A stretch of DNA of 64,000 nt, from positions 122,035,394 to 122,099,393 of the forward strand of contig VDFB02252616.1 in NCBI GenBank assembly GCA_007258455.2. The letters run 5' to 3'. Below, piece after piece: positions 36,667 to 48,760 of the stretch; positions within the stretch are counted from its first letter, which is position 1, and every line of letters begins with the position of its first letter. The translations under genes and the position numbers were made by a program. The notes below the pieces were generated by a model, which saw only the letters and a program-made list of their open reading frames with translations, did not search any database and was not told the DNA's origin. Source of the DNA: Sequoia sempervirens. Lineage: Eukaryota; Streptophyta; Pinopsida; Cupressales; Cupressaceae.

Positions 36667-36944
36667 CCAGTTTCTTACTTGTTAGTGTAGGGTAGGTTTA
36701 GTTTTTATTTCATTCCCTAAGTATTGTCACAGCACAGTAAATAGTTTTATTTCAGTTTTTCCTTTTTTTCAATAAGTTCCCTGGCATCCTAACCTATTCT
36801 GTGAGTCTTAGGTGAGTTGCAGCCATATACAAGCTGCTCTTGCTCTATTTCTAAGTTGTCCCAATGAGCCCATGCCCAATGGATAGGCCTAGGCTACTGG
36901 TTTCCTTGTTTAGTAGGAAAACATCCAGCAAAGGTCGCCAGAAA

Positions 36945-37758
36945 TGTTACCCATTTTTTTTACCCATGGGCTCAATCAGGCAGGGTAACCTATGCTTTCA
37001 GATGTTCTTGAAGGCCAAATGGAGGGACACTACATCAAGATCACATTTTTCTATTTTTGGCACATGGATTAAATGTGGCTCCCAAGAGGGTTGAGCCCAG
37101 CATGCATATCTTCAGTTTGGGGGTGGGCTTTTCTTTTTACTTTTTCCTTGTCTAACCTTTTTTTCCTTTTGCTTCCTTCTTGTGTTTTCTTTGTTCTATC
37201 GGGGACAGAACCGGGTCAAACTTGGAGCTTTTCCAAAGGTTTTGGTTCCTAGTTTCATTCTGGCCCCGGTCCTACTTTTTCTTCTTCTTCCTTCCTTCTC
37301 CTTCATGGCCTTGGATTGAGGGTTGCCTCTTCCTCCTTGTTTCCCTCTTATGTTTTTCTTTTCTTCCTTCATGTTTTGAGTTTTGTCGGGGGCAGAACCG
37401 GGACAGAATCCAAATTTGAAACTTGAAGAAAGTTTCAGGCCCAGATTTAGTCCTAGTCCCGGTTCTACTGCTTCTTTGTTTTTCCCCATTTTGCCTCGAT
37501 CCTATTTCCGCTAGTCTTTTTTATTCCTTTTGTTTCGTCGGGTTTGCTCTCTCCTTTTTATCTTTCTTCCTTTTCTTTTCTTCCTTCTCCTTTTACCTTC
37601 ACAGAATCAATAGTTTTAGGTGGTACCCAAAGGAAGCTGGCCTTCTCCTGAGGTTCATTTCAGTTTTAGGTAACCCACAGCCTTGAAATGATCCCATTGT
37701 GTCTCTAGAAAGCTCAGTTTTAATCTTTATGCAAGGGGTACATTTCTAGGTGACAACA
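36945..37758 (+). repeat. 3' LTR of element E
   Basis: 814 bp, TGTTACCC to TGACAACA. It is preceded by AAAGGTCGCCAGAAA, a purine-rich stretch in the polypurine-tract position, and followed by AATAC. Confidence 0.92.
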
Positions 37759-37763
37759 AATAC

Positions 37764-39635
37764 AACAAAGGTTTTTCCTTCCTTCTCTCCCACATTTATA
37801 TTGATTGTTTGATGATGTCAACTACCAAGCACATAATAAAGATGTGACACATATTTTTCTTCCATGCCTAGTGGCTAGACAAGGATATGACAACTTTCAA
37901 TTTCTGCTACTATCTCTATTCTTTTTAACTTGGGGATTTCTATTGTTTTCATACCAATTAAAGAACACAATATTGGAAAAGTCTCTTTATTTGTATACAA
38001 TTGAAGAAAAATAAGATTGAGAGTCGTAGCTTTGAAAAATTTCTCATCTTTTATAGAAATGCAGTTGTGAAATATCCTTGATAAGTTTCAAGATTATTTT
38101 ATCTAGTAAGAAATTACAATGTTTCTTGACATATGAGAAATTGCCAACTTTGGCCTTTGTGGCCCAATTGAGTACAATTTTTTATGTCAATGTCATGACA
38201 AGGACCAAGTTTGATGAGTTTCTTCCTTCCTTGCTGTCCCATGGAAATTGCTCAAATTAGTGGGAAAGAATGCAGCTTTGGTTTGATCCTTGGAAGTTTC
38301 ACACAAGGCATGTGGACTAAACCTTCTACAATAGAGAACTAAGAATAGGCCTATTTCTTATCACATAAATAATCATCTCTTGTGATTGAGTTGATGAAAA
38401 AGAGACCTCTAATTGATCATTTTAGTAGGTAGGAACTTAATTCTTAACCCTGCCCATGTGTACTTCTATAGTTGTTTAGAGAGGAAATTCCTTGCAATAT
38501 GCAAATTGCCTACTATATCGGCCATTGTTATTCTTAGCTTAGGGGAGCAATAATTTTAAGGTGGAATTATCTGATGCTGGAATATCCAATATAATTAATG
38601 AAAATGCAGAAGGGAGCACAATCATGTGAGAAAATTGGCAACGTGGGTGCTCACTAATATACTAGTTTATATGGGTTACTGCTGGTATACTATCTATTTT
38701 TTTGCCCATCACTTTAATTTTGTTAATCAGTGAATCAGTAATGAATTATAAATTAATTTTTTTCTTCTTTTATACCTCTAGGTCTCTAATTTTAAATCCA
38801 ACCTCTTATAGTGAATTCAACCGGTACTCATTATCGACCCTACACATTGAGTTATGTGTCTGTATAATTGTCTTTGTAGAGATCATTAGTTTTTTTGCTT
38901 ATCTCCTGGTGCAGGGTCACCCTTGCAACATTATGTCTCCATTTTTTTTTAATTTGGAATCTTTTCTTTATCGTAGGATGGAAAGGAGTCATTTTGTATT
39001 CCTTTAGGCTATTATAAAGATTATTAAGTCCAAAAAGTGCAAAAATGTAAACAAGATATTGTCAACAATTGTTAACAAAGTTGCATAATTATGTAAAGGT
39101 AGTTGAAGAGTCATTTGAGTCACAAGGAGTTAGAAGTTGGTAGAGAATGAATAGACACAATGTGATTCCTTTAAAAAGGCTATTGTATGCATTTTTGGTT
39201 TGAGGGTGATTGAAGATTTGAGAAATAAAAGAATAAAGCATGGTTTTATGTATTTTTCTCAAAAATTATCTATGTTCAACCTTTGTACAGAGTTGTACAA
39301 ACTGTAAAGTGTGTAAAATTGGTTGGAAGTGTTGTGGCCTCCAATCACCTTCCATATGAATCTAGTTTCATGCATTTTAGTGGTCATTTGAAGAAGATAT
39401 CATCATTTCTCTCATAACAGTCTGAAACCCTCACTAGGGTTAACAATGAGTTAAGGAATTTATGTTTCTCTTTTATTTGTTGATGAAATACTCTAGTTTT
39501 TGGTTACATTTCCCTTCTATGTATGTTCTTTCATATTCAAGTGATTTTGAGTCAAGATCATAAGTTTAAAGGCGTTGCAAATTAATGTTTTGACTAGTTT
39601 TCTAAGATTATAGTCTATAACCAAACATTTAGGAG
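37764..39635. other. CACTA interior without recognised gene
   Basis: Resumes the sequence interrupted by element E. Short frames (37805-38014, 38078-38260, 38702-39007) show no motif. The part from ~39280 resembles 46380-46620 (shared phrases CACTAGGGT, TTATGTTTCTCTTTTATTT). Confidence 0.4.
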
Positions 39636-41548
39636 AAACCTAACCTAGGGTTTGGTAAAATAATCATAGAAACATCCCTCCAAAGGTTTATTGAGAATAA
39701 GTAGGTCAAAATAAACTTGTTATCTAAATAATTTTTCAAGAGTAAACATGATGGGACCCTATATAATCAATAAGCCCTCTTGGACTTGGAACCTAATTAG
39801 CCATGTTTTAGCAGCATTATAATCTTGTTTGCTCCATATTCTCAAAGACAACATATGATAAATTGTGGATATGTTCTAAGGCACATTAAGGAGCATATTA
39901 AAATTTATTCATGGTCAGTGATAAGGTCTATGTTTGAAGAAAGGCTTTTTCAGACCTATGGCAAACCTATTAGGAAAAGGATAGAGTAATGAAGAAATCT
40001 CACCAAAACTATATTCCTGAGGATTGGAAGGGGTTAAAACATGTTGGATTAGGTCTCTTAAATTTTTTCACTCGTTAAAAGAATTATATCTGTCTTGGAA
40101 TCAAAATTTGGTTATGGATGTAATGGTCTTTCTTTCACTGTTTCACATCGAGGACAATCATAATAGAATGATAAGAATTTAAAAGGTAGACATTGTGAGG
40201 TCTTTGTTTGACTCAAATAATGGTGATATATGTATGGTTGTGCTTAGGTAGATAAAATTTGAATTTGTAATCATCTTATTCCATTATGAAAGGTTGGGAG
40301 AAGTTCTAAAGGAAGTTGATCCTGATTAATGATGTTGACTGAGTGTTTTGAAGAATTTGAAGGAGATTAGAACTCTTATTTCAAATGTTTGTGTTGGATA
40401 ATGTTATAATGAGGCATATAGTTGAATAAGTGTGTCAAGTTTTTGTTTTCTCTCTTGACTTTACATCATCTCCATGTATGCCAAAATGTAACTTATTTCA
40501 TCCTTCTAATGGCTTTATTGACTTGCTTGTTTATAACAAACATGTTTGATGGAGAGATAAGAGAGAAAACAACACCTTGACACACTTATTCAACTATATG
40601 CATCCTCTTTGTAATAGTTTCCAACTCAAACATTTGAATTAAGAGTCCTAAAGTTAGTCAAGTTCTTCAAAACACTCAATCAACACCATAAATCAAGACC
40701 AACTTCCTTTACAACTTCATTCAATGGCACATGATGGTTGCAAATACAAACTTTCTCTTTAGAAGCACAATCAGAACATATGTCACCTTGCATTGATTCA
40801 AACTAACAAATAAATACTTTTACAACACCTGCCCTTTCATTATACCATTAGTTCCTTATGACTGTCCTTCAAGGTATAACAAAGATAATCTTTGATTACA
40901 AACACAAATTTGGATCTCTAAGAAAATCAATCCAGACTATACTTGATACACCTTCATATGAGTTGAAATGACAAGATCACATTCATGTACACAACCTGCC
41001 CAATCATCTTTTTTCCATTCTTTATGACTATGTATTAAGTATGCTACAATGGCTCTCCTAGGTCACAACCTTAACTTCATCTTCCCAAACACCAAAGGCA
41101 AAGCCAACACTTTGAGCAACATTTCTAGACTTGAAACAACATGAACAAACCCTTTTTTTACACCCCTAGAGCTCAGTTAAGGAGTGCTTCCTCCATTACT
41201 CTGCCCTATTCCTACCAAGTCTGCCATAGGTCTGGCAGAGCTTCCCTTCAAACACAATCCCTCAATATTGACTATAAACAACCTTTAAGGTGCCATTCAT
41301 CATTTATTAAAACATATCAAAGACTCACCATAAGTTGCTTGAAGAAAAATGCACAAATTCAGACTGTCTACATTCCATAACATAGTTAATTAGGTTTTCA
41401 CTCAGGAAGGGCTTATTCATTTGGATACCTTTGATCAAAAAATTATTGGAAAATCACTTCAATAACTCATATATAGACTTGCTTATGCTTAAGGAACCTT
41501 TAGAAAATCACACCCATGCTTATTTTCCAAACCCTAGGTTAAGTTCCA
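39636..41548. repeat. Large imperfect palindrome (inverted duplication)
   Basis: Left arm 39636-40457, right arm 40559-41548, spacer ~100 bp. Matching blocks occur along the whole length: CCTAACCTAGGGTTTGG with its complement near 41531-41548, CAGACCTATGGCA with 41213-41232, TTTGACTCAAATAATG near 40205 with the 40795 region, and CATATAGTTGAATAAGTGTG with the 40577-40605 region. Divergence is ~20-25% by eye. A third, direct-orientation relative lies around 46390-46900. No coding frame is conserved in both arms. Confidence 0.75.
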
Positions 41549-42252
41549 TTGGAACTCTGTATTTTATCATACTGTGACAAATTTCAGTCAAAGAAACTCT
41601 CAAATTTCCACATTATAATCTTATTAATTCAATCTAAAACAAGGGTTTAGTGGATGAGATTGTTTTTATGGTTTTCAGTCCATACAAATGGTGAAATCAT
41701 GAGTTTTGAGGAATGATTAATGACTGTTTGAGGTTGATAATGGTTTAAGAGTATACAAGAGGGGTCTCCTTGGTAAAACAGACCTATTCTAGTAGCCTTT
41801 TTAGGCACACAATCTGAGAATCTAAAGATTTCTTTGGGACAGTCATTGTAAGTTTTTTGTTTTTTTGAAGTGGATAGTAAGAGATGTCTAAAGAAGCATT
41901 TGGTGCTTGTAAATTGCATGTTGATTGTGATATATACCTAGTTTAGGGTATGAAGACCTATTTTTCAAATAGTGCCAAGACTTCCAAAGATAACAGAAAT
42001 CTGATGAGATACTACAAAGTATGGCTACAAATGGTTAAACATCTATAGACCTCAACACAGTGTTAAAATCAAACAAAGCAACATTACACAGTGCAAAGAG
42101 AGTGATTAGATAGAGCTAATACAAAATGCCATCATTCAAGCACTCAAACCAATAGGGAATACGTTGTCCTCATTTCACTCTCTATTAGAAACAATTAATG
42201 TATGAGTAAAACAAAAAGTAAGAAAAATGGCATCAAGTCTCCGTGGTGTTTT
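41549..42252. other. CACTA interior, one unassigned frame
   Basis: A minus-strand frame 41919-41647 (90 codons, Ser/Lys/His-rich) has no recognisable motif. Nothing else is supported. Confidence 0.3.
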
Positions 42253-42480
42253 AAATCATAGAATCAAGGAGGTTATTTAAACCTATAAAATTTCCTATTA
42301 TATTCAAGTGTTGCAACTGTGATAGGTTGACAATGGAATTGGGGAGGTTATTTAAACCTCTGCAGCTTTCTATTTTCAAGTGTTGTAGATGTGATAGGTT
42401 GCCAATATAATCAGGGGGGTTATTTAAACTTTTACACATTTCTATATTTAAGTACTACAACTTTAAGTACATGTTTCCCT
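42253..42480 (-). pseudogene. Leucine-rich-repeat fragment of a plant resistance-type protein
   Basis: The minus strand encodes three 24-residue LRR units in a row: a decayed one (YLNIEMCKSLNNPPDYIGN), then LSHLQHLKIESCRGLNNLPN, then LSQLQHLNIIGNFIGLNN. The pattern LxxLPxSIxNLSxLQHLxIxxC is that of the LRR domain of plant NBS-LRR (often TIR-type) proteins. There is a stop in the first unit and another after SMI, and no NB-ARC sequence nearby. It sits inside CACTA element 1, in the same orientation as the RRM fragment, so a captured gene piece is the likely origin. Confidence 0.7.
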
Positions 42481-45400
42481 AAAAAAGACACAATTGTGAA
42501 AGTAGAAAATTACATGCATGTAAGGGAAATGTACACAAATAGGACAAGCAATACAAATTGAGTATCAAACCGCAATAGGACAATATTTTTAATTCAAATA
42601 TTGTATGATTATATGAACTTGAACCCTCCCCATTGCATTTTAATGTAGATGTTGTTTCATGATATATTTTGAAGAGCCTTGATAGTGTCTCAATTGAGCC
42701 CTACTTGGGCACATATGACACCATAAAAAATCTTCACAAAAACATAATCAATGGCTTCATGCAATTAATAAAATAATAGACCTTCTATACATTCCAACAC
42801 ATACAAATAATCATCTCCAACCAAAAAACAAAGCACCAAAACACAAAAAAGTATACATGGGAAAGCTTCCATTTGGTCCTCTAGCTTTGGGCTCCTGAAG
42901 GGGAATGCATGTTGCATACATACCTACAATAATTGAATAATATCCATGTAAAAGGAGCTATTCTCTAGCTAAGGTTATATGTTGTTTAATATTTTAATTA
43001 TAGTACAATAAAAGGAAACCTATCATGATATGGGGGAAAATCTCAAATAACTGGGCCATTCTAGAAATCATGAGTAAGGTAGGTTCACCATATTTAGTCA
43101 ATGTCACTTTCTATGTAGTTTGTGTGGGAAGCTAATCATTTTGTTATATATAAAGTTTACCTGTATGTATCTATTTACCCCTATATATCTATTTTATTTG
43201 TATATTAATATAACTACATGTAATAATTTCACATCTTTTGGAGAAAAGTGTCCATACCTTTTGTATTCATAGGTGAGTTTGGGTGTGTAAATGATCTCAT
43301 TCATCTTATTATTGTGTAATTGTGTTTGTAAAGGTTGCAGGTACATTTCATATGAGAGACAGACACTACATTGGATTGCACCAAATTCTGGGTAAGTAAG
43401 ACTAAAAGATAATTATTACGAACATTGTAATTCATAAGTTTCCTTCAAGTAGACAAGTTGCATTCAAGGGAGCTTGCTAAGGTAGAGGCATAAACCTAAT
43501 CAAATAAGTTCACAATTTTAACTAAGTTACTAATGTGGATATGGGTAAGAGTTTTCCTTTGGTCCTTGTGTATACTATGACTTGAGCACATTCCTAAGAG
43601 AAATAATACAAAAATATAAGAAAATATTACAAATAGAAAACTTATTGACAAAATTATGTATGATAATCAATATGCCCATGTGTAAACAAGAAGAGAAAAA
43701 AAATGGGGTGTTGGATTCCAACAATAATGCACCTAATACAAAGATATCCTTATATCACCATGAAACCCTACTGTATTCAATACCTACTACTCTGAATTGA
43801 AGCAATTTTTTAAAACCCTACTATATTCAACATTGGCTATTGTGAATTGAAATTTTTTTTTACAATCCTTCCCTATTCAAAATATGCTCTGCAAGAATAA
43901 GAACAATTTTATAAGAAAACTTCTTATTGCAAAAGTTAAAGAGATACTCAAGACTCAACCCTAACTAGTCTATTACAAGGACACTATAATCTCCTTCAAT
44001 ACCAAATGATCTTAAATTTAGAGCTCTAGTTCCTCCAATTAGCAGCTCATAAATCTTAGATTTGTATAAAAATTGTGGATGTTTGGTCTTCAATTTTTCA
44101 AGTTTAATGGAAATTTCCTTGTTTTTCTGAAATCTGATATTTAATTTAATTCATTTTGGCATAGTAGCATCTTTATTTTCTTTTCCCCTTCATTATATTG
44201 ATGCCCATCTTTCAGTATAGCTGGGTTTAGAAAGATAATTTTATAAGTTATCAACCTTTTTGTGCTATAGGGGAAAGAATACACTCACAAAAGAGACATG
44301 CATTCTCTCCTTTGATCCTTGTACATGCACTGTGTTATAGGGTTGGAACAATGTGCAACTAGAAATAATGTGAAAAAATATTTTTATCTAAGTGACTTCC
44401 CCACATGAATAAATTTGTGTATAAACTTAAAATGTAAGTGTCTAATTTCTACTTATAAATTCTAGCATGCAACTTTGTCTAGTAGTGGCCAGAAAAAAAA
44501 TGCCTCAGCCTCTAAAGCAACAGATATTAACTTGCAAACCCATAACAGTGGAATATGAACCTATAACCAGAGCTTATATTTGGTTATTTAGGCATGATGC
44601 TAACCTTATTGAAATACCTATATATAATAAATGGTGTATAGAAAGAGGACATTGGAAAAGAGACAAAAACATTGTAAGTGACAAGTCTATTTACTAAATC
44701 AAGAAGACTATCATCTACTTCAAGTTGTTTATGACCAATCATTCATATCTCCATTATCTTTGTTGAATTCCTGAATGGTAGACCAAGTTTTGTAAGTTGC
44801 TACAGAAGAGAAGTCCAAAAGCTTGAATAATATGAGAAGCTATTTGACATACTTAAGTGAGACCTGGTTGCCTACCTATAAATGTACCTCATATACATAA
44901 GGTTGTTGGCTGAGGTGCCTTTTCTGACATGCTTTGCATCGCTTCTCCTATCTTTCTTCATCATCTTCCATTTTAATTATTAATGTACCCTTTTCAAAAT
45001 TATGCCAAGTTGAAACCTAAAATTCCCATCATATATTTTTTGTATGTTTTGGGAATTTTGCATTAAAGAAATGGAATTAAAATTATAATAAAGAAGGTCT
45101 CAAGTAAAGTTAAAATATAAAATAAAAATGTCTCATTTAATTAAAGTTTATTTTAAATCCTCTCAAATGTAAATCAAGGGTCGTGAATGAAATTTGAAAA
45201 ATTATGTTTTTTGGAGGGACACTCTATTTAAGAGAGGTCATTCAAGGAGGAGGAGGCATATTGATCAACCATTCTATTTCAGATTTCTACTCCTTGTTGG
45301 AGCATTGAACTTTGGTTCTATTAACTTGAGGACGAAAATCCTCTAGGTCTGGGATTAGAGGATGAAAACTCACAATTCCTTGGAGTGATTTCATATAGGA

Positions 45401-45994
45401 GTCACCATTTGGCTGAATGGTTGAAATTTCAGATTGATATTAATATTACATTTGTGCTGAAGGGGTGTTGTGACTATTGGAGTAATTTTTCATTCTTTTG
45501 GGAAAAAATTATCAAGTTTGTGGGTTCGATCTACACAAATAAGGAGTGTGGTAACAATTAGCTACCAAGCACCATATAAATCACTGCCTTTTGACCATGA
45601 TAATTTGGTTTCCTTATGATTGTTGGTTCCTATTGATACATTACAATATTACATCATAGGTGCAGTAGTGAAAGAGGTTTCATATAGCTAGTCATTAGGG
45701 TCCACATATATAAATTGCATCATTATATATAGGGTAGCACTAACTTAGATAAAAAGTAGATCCATATTGTAAAAGCATCTCTTGTACTACTATCATAACA
45801 ATGATATGAGTTTGGATTATGGTGTGTTGTCCTTTAAAATCATTGTCACAGCCAAGCCATTGATTATTATGGTGACTTCATTATTGGTTCAGGTATCAAG
45901 GATTGTAAAATCTATTATTATTGAGGTTTTAGGACTGCAGGGATAAACATAAGTCCATATTGTATGCTTCATAACAACTCTGTGTTATTGTTCA
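42481..45994. other. CACTA interior without recognised gene
   Basis: Short frames at 43582-43800 and 44467-44697 (plus) have no motif. A possible exon with good borders, AG at ~43340 and GTAAGTAAG at ~43393, is too short to judge. Around 45216-45560 a TATTTAAGAGAGG string and GAGGACGAAAATCCTC phrases recall an LTR promoter and leader, but no partner was found. Confidence 0.35.
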
Positions 45995-46343
45995 ATTGAC
46001 AGTATTTTTAGTGGCTTTGGATCTCTTATCCACCTCTTTGTCCTTTGGAACACAAAAAAGTGTTCTTTCTCTAATTTCAACTGCCTCTTTCTCAGTCGAA
46101 TTGATAGGTGGGAGAGGCTGCATTTGGATTGAAGAAACAAAAATTGGATCCACTAAGTCTCAACCATCACCCTTGATACCTTCAGTGCCCCATTGCAGAT
46201 TGAATTTTTCAATTTGATCTGTTATCTTTCTCATCCAATCTCTCTTCTTTATTTCATATTTATCAAAAAGATTCTCCCAGACATCCTCCACATGCAGGAC
46301 ATGATTGTATGTTGGTCTCAAACATAAGTCAATCACCTTCCTT
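45995..46343 (-). pseudogene. Coding-like exon of unknown protein
   Basis: The minus strand reads KVIDLCLRPTYNHVL, HVEDVWENLFDKYEIKKRDW, MRKITDQIEKFNLQWG and later PLPPINSTEKEAVEIRERTL, CVPKDKEVDKRS to a TGA: ~115 codons with one internal TGA. Strongly amphipathic, acidic/basic-alternating composition and an AG acceptor just upstream (~46344) argue for a real exon rather than chance. The family is not recognised. It lies in CACTA 1 in the same orientation as the LRR and RRM fragments, which suggests host origin. Confidence 0.4.
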
Positions 46344-46389
46344 TTAGTTCAAGTTTTATGCAATTTGGTTTAATTTTGTGAGTTATTGT

Positions 46390-46900
46390 GGATTTACTTT
46401 AGACTACTAAAAACCATCACTAGGGTAAACATGGATATTTGAAATTATGTTTCTCTTTATTTATCTATTGAAATCTGCTAAAAATTGGTGAGAGGAGTCT
46501 TGGTAGCATGAAATTACATATTTCTAGGGTTTCAATTTAGAAGAGCAAGGATAAGGTGGGGAAAAATCAAAGTTTTGACTATAAATTTTGTTAACAGTCT
46601 GATAACACAGAGTTGTGAAGCATAAATTCTAAGGTTTGTAGAAAAGTGTTTGAAATTGAACTTCTAATAGACTCATAAGCTTGAGAACATCAAATTAAAG
46701 AGGTTTTAAGTGTTGATAGGTTGGAATTATGTCTGGAGGTCAAAGAACCAATAACTCCCTGTTGTATCCAAGGCCTAATTAAGCCTATTATAGTCTAAAA
46801 CAACAAGTTTTGATTAACATATTACAAAGAAACTTCATCTAATGTGTGATGTGTTTTAAACAAGTTTAATGGATGTCTAAATATGTGATTTTTTTAAATT
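46390..46900 (+). repeat. Third copy of the palindrome-arm repeat family
   Basis: Similar in direct orientation to ~39430-39830: ACCATCACTAGGGTAAACATG, ATGTTTCTCTTTATTTAT, AAGTTTTGACTA and later CCTAATTA(A/G)CC. More diverged than the two palindrome arms are from each other. Confidence 0.5.
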
Positions 46901-48037
46901 TTCAGTGCATAAGTAAAAAGAAAACTTCTAACAGTCTAATGTACAGACCTACAAGCTTTACAAATAGTTAGGGAAGGAAGTGCAATTAGAATAAGAAGTT
47001 TGTGTACCTGGGCATAAAATGAGTTTATTCATGTTAATTCAAGCCTAATAAATCCATTCTAATTGTTGAAGCAGATATTTATGTCTTGGAAAGCAAAATT
47101 AGTAGTTTGGTGGCTTATAGGCATTATAGTTGCACATTATGGATAGTCATGACCAATTGATGAAATAAGAAAGGGCTGAGATTGTAAAAAAAAAAAATTG
47201 ATAAATTGATGCTTACTAATGTGTCTTGAAGGCCATTAGGGGTTGGGGAACTTTGATTTTGTAATTTTGAATATTTGAATCAATTGATTGTGAAGGAAAA
47301 GGTAAATGAATAAGACAAGAATGTTTTGAGTTTTGATAGATTAGATTGAGAAAGTGAATTGTCTTCCTCTGTACTCTGCATCAAGATTAGACCCATATGA
47401 GCAATGGTGAAAAACATCTTTACTTTTTCTTTTGTAAACCTACTAATTTATTTGCTAGTAGGGATTAAGTTTACACATCCACCATTTCAGGACAACTCTT
47501 TTAGGTTGTGCATAGGAGACTCAAACTTGGACATAGCTTTTACAAGCTCATTCAAAAACTAATTGTCCACAATCCTACCAAAGAATTGCATACCCACAAA
47601 ATAATAGTAGAAGAAATATATGTCACAAGTATTTTTTTCAAGGGAAAAATCAGAAAAATAAAAAATAATTAATCAAAAACCCTTAGCCCTTTATATGAAA
47701 AAATTTGTGGGAAAACTAAAAAAAATTTAGGGTTTTTTTAAGTTCTCTAAATTTCAAACTTTGTGGATTAAATTTAGTGATCCCTGTGACTTTGGTCTCT
47801 ACTGATGGAAACAAATAAGGGATGTTCTTACTACTATTTTCAAGTAATCTTTCTTTCCCAAACAAAACTAAGAAATGTGTTGGACACAATAGGGTGTTTG
47901 TCCTGTGCTTGTCTTGTGTCCCATGCTACACAAATGAAACATGCAGTGTCATTTACAAAGTTAAAATATGGTACACAACAATAGAATACCAATGTCGCCA
48001 TTTCAAATACCATAACTAAAGGAAATCCAAGTCATAC
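46901..48037. other. CACTA interior without recognised gene
   Basis: AT-rich. One short plus-strand frame (47822-48019) has no motif. Any further exons of the RRM gene downstream of 48038 on the minus strand could not be recognised. Confidence 0.35.
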
Positions 48038-48760
48038 CTGTGTCATGCATACAACTTTTGTAGGTATTTCTAGAGGTCCAAAATCCCCAACTTGAAGTAC
48101 AAGCTTCTATAGATATACCAAAAGAATGTTTTTCTTAACATACATGAATAAGAAACATAGAATCACAATAGAAAAGGAATCCAAACTATTTTATTACTAT
48201 AAAGATGATTCCCTAGTCTTACCTGTGAAGCTATGTTGTTGAGCCTGAGCTAAGACATTCTCTTGGTCTGGTTTTGGTTGACCACTTCTATGAAAATGAA
48301 ATTAGATGGCCTCAGTTAGATTGTCAAAAGTATAGATTAAAATAATAAAAATATAGATTCAACTGTATTATATCCTCATGCATATCTATACCTGGCTGTA
48401 GCATGGCAAATAGTCAAAGTTTTGTCTCTGAATTTAGGGAAGCACATGCAATGTCTATCATAGTTGGATCCTAATATTTTTGATAATTAGAATCTTGAAT
48501 ATGACAATAAATAATGATGCTTGTATTAGATTACTGAAAATTCCATTTCAAATAAAATTTGTTTAGAATTTACAAAAATATTAGCATGCAAAAAGGCTCA
48601 CCTGGTAGATGCAAACCCATAACCTTTTGAATTCCTAGTATCTCTATCTTTACATTCACCTATACATTCACCTATTTTCTCTATAAAATTTTAGATCTTT
48701 TTCATCTTGTCTATTGTGATATCAGAAACAAACTTCAAAACAAATGTGAAAAATTTGAAG
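48038..48760 (-). pseudogene. Captured RRM (RNA-binding) protein gene fragment, four exons with introns
   Basis: Minus-strand exons: 48760-48602, 48454-48392 (63 nt), 48287-48223 (65 nt), 48106-48038 (69 nt). Introns of 147, 104 and 116 nt all have GT...AG borders, and codon phase is kept across every junction. Exon 1 encodes an RNA-recognition motif: LKFVSDITIDKMKK with an RNP2-like FVSDI, then FIEKIGECI, then DRDTRNSKGYGFAST containing RNP1 K-G-Y-G-F-A. Exon 2 (RDKTLTICHATA) fits the end of the RRM fold; exons 3-4 are Gln-rich tail. One TAA lies in exon 1. Plant hnRNP-like RRM proteins are the family; the exact member is not identified. Introns show that DNA, not mRNA, was captured. Confidence 0.72.

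Larger units (their letters stand above)
33542..37758 (+). mobile_element. LTR element E, 4.2 kb, non-autonomous
   Basis: LTRs 33542-34339 (798 bp) and 36945-37758 (814 bp), both TGTTACCC...TGACAACA, flanked by AATAC at 33537-33541 and 37759-37763. The interior (2.6 kb) has a primer-binding site and one long decayed frame but no room for, and no trace of, protease, reverse transcriptase or integrase. It is inserted in the CACTA element 1 interior. It must have been mobilised by another element's enzymes. Confidence 0.92.

Noticed and set aside
43330..43400. Possible short exon with AG and GTAAGTAAG borders
   Set aside because: About 50 nt with no recognisable peptide and no neighbouring phase-compatible exon.
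45160..45600. Possible solo LTR (TATTTAAGAGAGG followed by leader-like sequence)
   Set aside because: No matching copy in the window, and neither TG...CA ends nor a target duplication could be set.
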